Source: a virus. Taken from it: a stretch of DNA of 22,283 bases. Of the stretch, positions 18,824 through 22,283 are shown piece by piece. Under the pieces are notes generated by a model. It did not search any database. It saw only the letters and a list, made by a program, of their open reading frames with translations, and was not told the origin of the DNA. The stretch lies in IMG/VR virus record IMGVR_UViG_3300045970_000471, positions 1 to 22,283 of that record; one strand, 5' to 3'. Both the position numbers and the translations under genes were made by a program. Numbering within the stretch: position 1 is the first letter of the stretch; each line of letters starts with the position of its first letter.

Positions 18824-19515
18824 GCGGTCGGCGTGTGGTAGACGTGCGCCAGCACCGACGGGTACTGGCTCAGGTCCGGCTGCCAGGCGGCTCGCGGCAC
18901 GGGCGAGGGCGCCTCGCCGAAGCCCACGTCGGCGTCCACGTTCGGCGTATCCTTCGAGACCCCCTCCGCCTTTGCCTCCTCGTCCGAGAGCGTGACCAGG
19001 TGCGAGCGGCAGTTGTGGTGCAGCGGCGGGACGTGCTGCTGCCACCACGGGTCGTCGGCCGCTCGCACGACGCCGTCGCAGGGGCCGCAGATCGGCGAGG
19101 TGCGCGAGTCCATGATGGCGGAGAACTTCCGCCACGGGCGCGCCCGCAGCACGGCCGGGTGGTTCATCTGCAGCCAGCGGCCGCGCGAGTAGGCGCTCTG
19201 CACGTTGGTCCGGTAGATGGTCTCCACGCGCCACGGCATGTCCTTGCCCCAGGCCGCGGCGAGCTTCGCCCCCATCGACTTCTGGAAGCTCTCCAGCGTC
19301 TCGCCCTGGGCGACGGCGCGGTCCGCCGCCTCCCAGACCTGGGTGACCAGGTCGAGCTGCGCGACGCCGGCGACGGTGAAGGCGGTGGCGTGGCTGGCCG
19401 TCTCGATGCTCTGGAACTCGTCGTCGGTCATGACCAGGCGGTCGCGGAACCAGGTCACAGCCTCGTCGAAGCTGTTGGGGTTGGCGGGTGGCCGAGCTGG
19501 GGGACGAGATGGCAC
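18820..19515 (-). CDS. MuF-like phage head morphogenesis protein (gp30 / SPP1 gp7 family)
   Basis: This 231-residue protein starts at GTG 19515 with GGGGGAG 9 nt upstream, 3 nt after the metallopeptidase stop. Diagnostic segment: WRVETIYRTNVQSAYSRGRW (about 94-113), then WRKFSAIMDSRTSPICGPCD with a CGPC pair, and VPPLHHNCRSHLVTLSDEEA. This is the standard MuF domain with its Cys/His metal-like site. In Mu and SPP1 these are minor head proteins joined to the portal. It lacks the long N-terminal region of Mu F, so it is shorter than usual, and it lacks a C-terminal toxin domain. Confidence 0.88.
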   Translation of the reverse strand: MPSRPPARPPANPNSFDEAVTWFRDRLVMTDDEFQSIETASHATAFTVAGVAQLDLVTQVWEAADRAVAQGETLESFQKSMGAKLAAAWGKDMPWRVETIYRTNVQSAYSRGRWLQMNHPAVLRARPWRKFSAIMDSRTSPICGPCDGVVRAADDPWWQQHVPPLHHNCRSHLVTLSDEEAKAEGVSKDTPNVDADVGFGEAPSPVPRAAWQPDLSQYPSVLAHVYHTPTA

Positions 19516-19518
19516 GGG

Positions 19519-19878
19519 CTACGGCTCCCCCTGGATCTTCTTGGCCCACGCTTCGGCCTCTACGTCGTCGCAGTCGGTGGCGTAGTGGGCCAGCTCATGC
19601 CCGAGGGCGCTCGTTGCCATGCTCTGTCCCGGGGCGGCGCGGACGGTCACGCCGTTGACCCAAGTGCAGCCCGCGACGGTCAAGCCCGGAGCGCCACACC
19701 ACCCGTCCATCGAGTAGTCAACGATCTCGATGAAGCCCTCACCGGGGACGGGGAGTAGGGCGCGGGCGCGGTCGAGGATGGCCTGCGCCTCGATGCGCTG
19801 CTCTGGCGTGCCGCCGCTCACCGGCCAGACCGGGGCGGTCACGCAGGCGCAGAGCGCGAGTAGGAGCGCGGGCTTCAT
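19519..19878 (-). CDS. Small secreted HExxH metallopeptidase-like protein
   Basis: This 119-residue protein starts at ATG 19878, overlapping the previous stop by 4 nt (ATGA). Residues 1-20 (MKPALLLALCACVTAPVWPV) form a signal sequence; C12 in LCAC is a borderline lipobox. The centre has a helical segment (25-42). The C-terminal part carries GHELAH (93-98: H94, E95, H98) and downstream E108 and E110 in VEAEAWAKK, a plausible third zinc ligand as in gluzincin or ImmA-like sites. C61, C71 and C103 may form a disulfide. It is very small for a peptidase, with only 21 residues after the HExxH. Substrate unknown. It sits in the accessory block just before the MuF-like gene. Confidence 0.65.
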   Translation of the reverse strand: MKPALLLALCACVTAPVWPVSGGTPEQRIEAQAILDRARALLPVPGEGFIEIVDYSMDGWCGAPGLTVAGCTWVNGVTVRAAPGQSMATSALGHELAHYATDCDDVEAEAWAKKIQGEP

Positions 19879-20546
19879 CGGCACGCCTGCGGGAAGGAGT
19901 TGGTATCCCCCCAAGCCACGCACGCCTTCGGCACGCAGCCCGCACCGCTGAACCGCCCCGGTTGCAGGGTCAAGTCCTTGGGCGCGGGGACGCTGGCACC
20001 GAAGCCGCCACCGGCAAGCGCCGGGGTGTAGTTGCAGGCGGTCCCGGTGCTGCACGCGCAGCGGTAGGGCATCGGGCTGAACCCCTCGCGGACGATGGCG
20101 ATCTGGCACCCGCTCCAGACAGGTGCCGCCCTCACTTCAACTTCCGTATCGGGCAAGAGCCTCATCCACGGGGGGATGACGGGGGTGGGCGTGGTGGAGG
20201 CGTCTGGGAAGAACTGGATCTCCATCGCGGCGTAGACCCACGGCGTCACGCTCACGTCGGTGCGCACCAAGACGTTCCCCTCGTAGACCGGGGTCGAGGT
20301 GGTGAGCGGAGTGGCCCCAAGCGCGACCTGTGCCGAATCGCTGATCAGGAGCACGCCCACGCGGAGGGTCTGAGCCCCGACCGTGGACTGACCCGCAGCG
20401 GGAGGGACGCAGGCCATGTGGACGCCCGAGGGGTAGGTGATGGTCCGCGAGGAGAGGTTGGCCTGTGCGTCGTACAGCGAGTTGAGCGCCCCCTTGATCT
20501 GAGCGGGGGTCTGCGAGAGCAACAGGGCGAGGAGAGCGGAGGTCAT
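19875..20546 (-). CDS. Secreted protein of unknown function in accessory block
   Basis: This 223-residue protein starts at ATG 20546 with GGGAG upstream, 10 nt after the LamG-type gene. The N-terminus MTSALLALLLSQTPA looks like a short signal peptide. The middle is strand-rich (GQSTVGAQTLRVGVLLISDS, then VYEGNVLVRTDVSV). The C-terminal half has many cysteines (a CACSTGTAC cluster, CVPKAC, and a final QACR) and is rich in Pro/Gly, so disulfides outside the cytoplasm are likely. I do not recognise the family. Translational coupling to the adhesin-like gene before and the metallopeptidase after suggests a small functional unit. Confidence 0.6.
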   Translation of the reverse strand: MTSALLALLLSQTPAQIKGALNSLYDAQANLSSRTITYPSGVHMACVPPAAGQSTVGAQTLRVGVLLISDSAQVALGATPLTTSTPVYEGNVLVRTDVSVTPWVYAAMEIQFFPDASTTPTPVIPPWMRLLPDTEVEVRAAPVWSGCQIAIVREGFSPMPYRCACSTGTACNYTPALAGGGFGASVPAPKDLTLQPGRFSGAGCVPKACVAWGDTNSFPQACR

Positions 20547-20556
20547 GGTGGGCTCC

Positions 20557-22283
20557 CTAGTTGCAATCGCGCCAACTGGAGGGGTTGACGCGGATCTTGA
20601 GGTCGCGGAGAGCGCCGTTGAACTGGCGGCCTCCGTTCATGGCGCCGCCGATGGCGGTAGATGCCGGTGTCGCCCCGAGCAGACCCGTCCCCGCACCGGT
20701 CACCACGCCGGCCGAAACACCGTCCACGTAGAGCGTGGGGGTTCCCGAGTCGTTGTGGGTAACGATCCTGTGCGTTGATCCGTCTGCGAACCCGGTCGGA
20801 GCCAGCCGGACGGTCTTGTTCCCGCTCGCCGCATCGTAAATGTCGATACCGAGGGTGTTAGTGGTCAGCAGACCCAACAGGAACACGTTGGTGACGGTGC
20901 CACTGAATGACGACACCATGTCCCCGGCAGACGAGGCCGCAGTCCAGTTCGCTTTGGTCCCCGTTACGCCAATGCACCACCGTTGACTCGCACCTGCGGT
21001 GTGCAGACTTGGAAGAGGGACGGAACTGACCGTCGCCGGGACCGCGACCGCTGTGCCGAGGGTCGGGGTGTAGGGCATGGGGTAGAGACCGGGGTGGACG
21101 GAGGCGAGGCCGAAGTTGGCGGTGCCGGTGGAGACGCCGTAGTCGCCGGGGATCAGGAACAAGGCTTGGAGGGTGAACGCCACCCCCCATGTGCCCGTCA
21201 CCCACCCGCGCGCCGGAGTAGTCCCGATGGCCGTGAACTTGGCGCCGCAGTAGTTGGTAGCCGTAACCGCTGCCGTGCAGGCTGACCCGTCAGAGGTTCC
21301 ACAGCCGCACAGGGATGGCACGCCAGAGCCGCCAGCGATGACGGTCGCCGTTCCCGTTCCTGAGACCTTGCTCATCCACGCCGAGGCCGTGAGCGTGGTG
21401 GTAGACGCGACGGCGGTACTTTGTGTGACCCCGCCTGTGCTCGCCGTATTCGTGATCGTGGTCAGCGACATGGTGCCGTTAGGACCGAGAGCGGCAGCCC
21501 CCACCAAGTCAGCGACCCCGCTCCTCGTCCACGGCGCTACGATGGTGTTCGTCCCTGCCGTGGCGATCTCCTGCGAACGGAGCGCCGACTGTGTATACGG
21601 CCCAAAGACCTGAGCCCCCACGCTCCCGTCCGCGTTGTAGCCCACAGGCAGAGTCGCGGCGGGGCAGGTTGCCAGGATCGGCTGGTTGATCTTCGCCATC
21701 ACGCTGGCTTGCAGCGCGGCGACGGTGGTCTCGTTGAAGGGCGTGATGGTGGCGTAGACTTCGTGGATCTGCGAGTAGCCACCAAATAGGCTCTGCGTGA
21801 TACCGATCCGCATGGCGTTGGAAGACGGCACCCAGCCGACCGGAACCGTGCCAGATAGCGTGGCACGACCATTGGTCTTGGCGTACCCCGTAGCACCGGA
21901 GCGACCGAAACAAACCACGTATGGTGTACCCACAACGATCGCACCAGCATCTTGAAGATTCGTGTTCACAGCAGCGTCCCACACGATCAGCGGGATCGTC
22001 CCGTTCTGGATCTGGAGCCTCCACCCCGACGCAGCATCAGCGTTCTTGCCCAAGACGCCGTGAGTAACACCTGTGGTAGTGGTACCAACAACGCACACCG
22101 TCCCGTCCCCAGCGAGCGGATCAACAGACGCGTGTGAATAATGGTTTTCGATAGCGAACCCCCCAGCACCGGGCGGCCCCCACCACTGCGCTGCCACCTG
22201 CGGCACCGTCCCCACCATGCTCCAAGCGGGTCCGATGCGGTTCACCAGCCCCGTGCCGTCCCACACCAGATGGACGACAGCGT
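20557..22283 (-). CDS. LamG/concanavalin-like adhesin or fibre, 5' end cut by window edge
   Basis: At least 575 residues are open to the right edge with no stop; the in-frame GTG at 22266 is only one possible start, and the sequence before it (AVVHL) is also open. Residues counted from that GTG: a LamG-like domain (about 20-190), with VCVVGTTTTGVTHGVLGKN and GWRLQIQNGTIPLIVWDAA; a central region (about 215-370) like a carbohydrate-binding beta-sandwich, with SLTTITNTASTGGVTQSTAV; a Cys cluster (LCGCGTSDGSAC); and a second LamG-like domain (about 420-560) with TPTLYVDGVSAGVV and FNGALRDLKIRV. Such proteins bind sugars or cell surfaces. It lies upstream of head genes, not with the fibres. Confidence 0.65.
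   Translation of the reverse strand, partial: AVVHLVWDGTGLVNRIGPAWSMVGTVPQVAAQWWGPPGAGGFAIENHYSHASVDPLAGDGTVCVVGTTTTGVTHGVLGKNADAASGWRLQIQNGTIPLIVWDAAVNTNLQDAGAIVVGTPYVVCFGRSGATGYAKTNGRATLSGTVPVGWVPSSNAMRIGITQSLFGGYSQIHEVYATITPFNETTVAALQASVMAKINQPILATCPAATLPVGYNADGSVGAQVFGPYTQSALRSQEIATAGTNTIVAPWTRSGVADLVGAAALGPNGTMSLTTITNTASTGGVTQSTAVASTTTLTASAWMSKVSGTGTATVIAGGSGVPSLCGCGTSDGSACTAAVTATNYCGAKFTAIGTTPARGWVTGTWGVAFTLQALFLIPGDYGVSTGTANFGLASVHPGLYPMPYTPTLGTAVAVPATVSSVPLPSLHTAGASQRWCIGVTGTKANWTAASSAGDMVSSFSGTVTNVFLLGLLTTNTLGIDIYDAASGNKTVRLAPTGFADGSTHRIVTHNDSGTPTLYVDGVSAGVVTGAGTGLLGATPASTAIGGAMNGGRQFNGALRDLKIRVNPSSWRDCN

Noticed and set aside
15965-18841. Very long plus-strand open frame (958 codons) antisense to capsid and protease genes
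   Set aside because: It is the GC-rich mirror of well-supported minus-strand head genes; its product is a low-complexity Arg/Gly/Asp/Leu string with no domain.
1-22283. CRISPR array, tRNA genes or insertion sequence
   Set aside because: No spaced repeats, no cloverleaf-like segments and no transposase or terminal repeats were found on reading both strands.

Overview
The window is the virion-structure and lysis half of a Mu-like, contractile-tailed (myovirus-type) phage or prophage. Nearly all genes lie on the minus strand and are read from right to left. The DNA is strongly GC-rich with matching codon use, which suggests a high-GC Gram-negative host. A myxobacterium-like host (e.g. Anaeromyxobacter) is a guess that the window alone cannot prove. 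No host gene, tRNA, rRNA, CRISPR array, transposase or phage end is visible.

Right to left (transcription order). (1) 22283-19519 holds an accessory block of three genes: a LamG-type adhesin cut by the right edge, a secreted protein of unknown function, and a small secreted HExxH metallopeptidase. It sits directly before the Mu F-type head morphogenesis gene, where a simple Mu-like order would have the portal. (2) 19515-15989 is the head module: MuF-like minor head protein, a 73-residue Cys/His protein, an I-like protease with an internally started scaffold (Z-like), a decoration-like protein and a T-like major capsid protein, ending at a strong hairpin. (3) 15911-13929 holds small connector and tail-completion genes (gp35-like, gp36-like, virion morphogenesis/gpG-like, terminator-like, gp38-like). 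(4) 13921-9699 holds tail sheath, tail tube, tail assembly chaperone with a -1 frameshift extension, and tape measure. (5) 9699-2441 holds the baseplate (gp43-position protein, hub/spike fusion, gp46-like, J-like wedge, gp48-like) interrupted by two fibre-like genes. (6) 2430-1591 encodes a glycine-rich repeat fibre or adhesin. (7) 1586-974 holds two small plus-strand genes (a Cys-rich exported protein and a zinc ribbon), probably morons. (8) 913-1 is a lysis cassette: lysozyme-like endolysin, holin-like two-TM protein, and the start of a membrane protein at the spanin position, cut by the left edge.

Most genes abut or overlap by 1-4 nt (ATGA, GTGA, TGATG), so they are probably translated as coupled operons. 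The least expected regulatory signal is a 33-nt element (TTGAC-N11-TTCCGGGCCACCGGGGG). It occurs twice, placed identically 35 nt before a GTG start: once before the protease/scaffold gene and once before the endolysin gene. It may be a phage-specific promoter or operator that co-controls capsid assembly and lysis. Other notable points are a shared beta-rich domain present twice in the sheath and once in the baseplate J protein, and the A8 slippery site in the chaperone gene.
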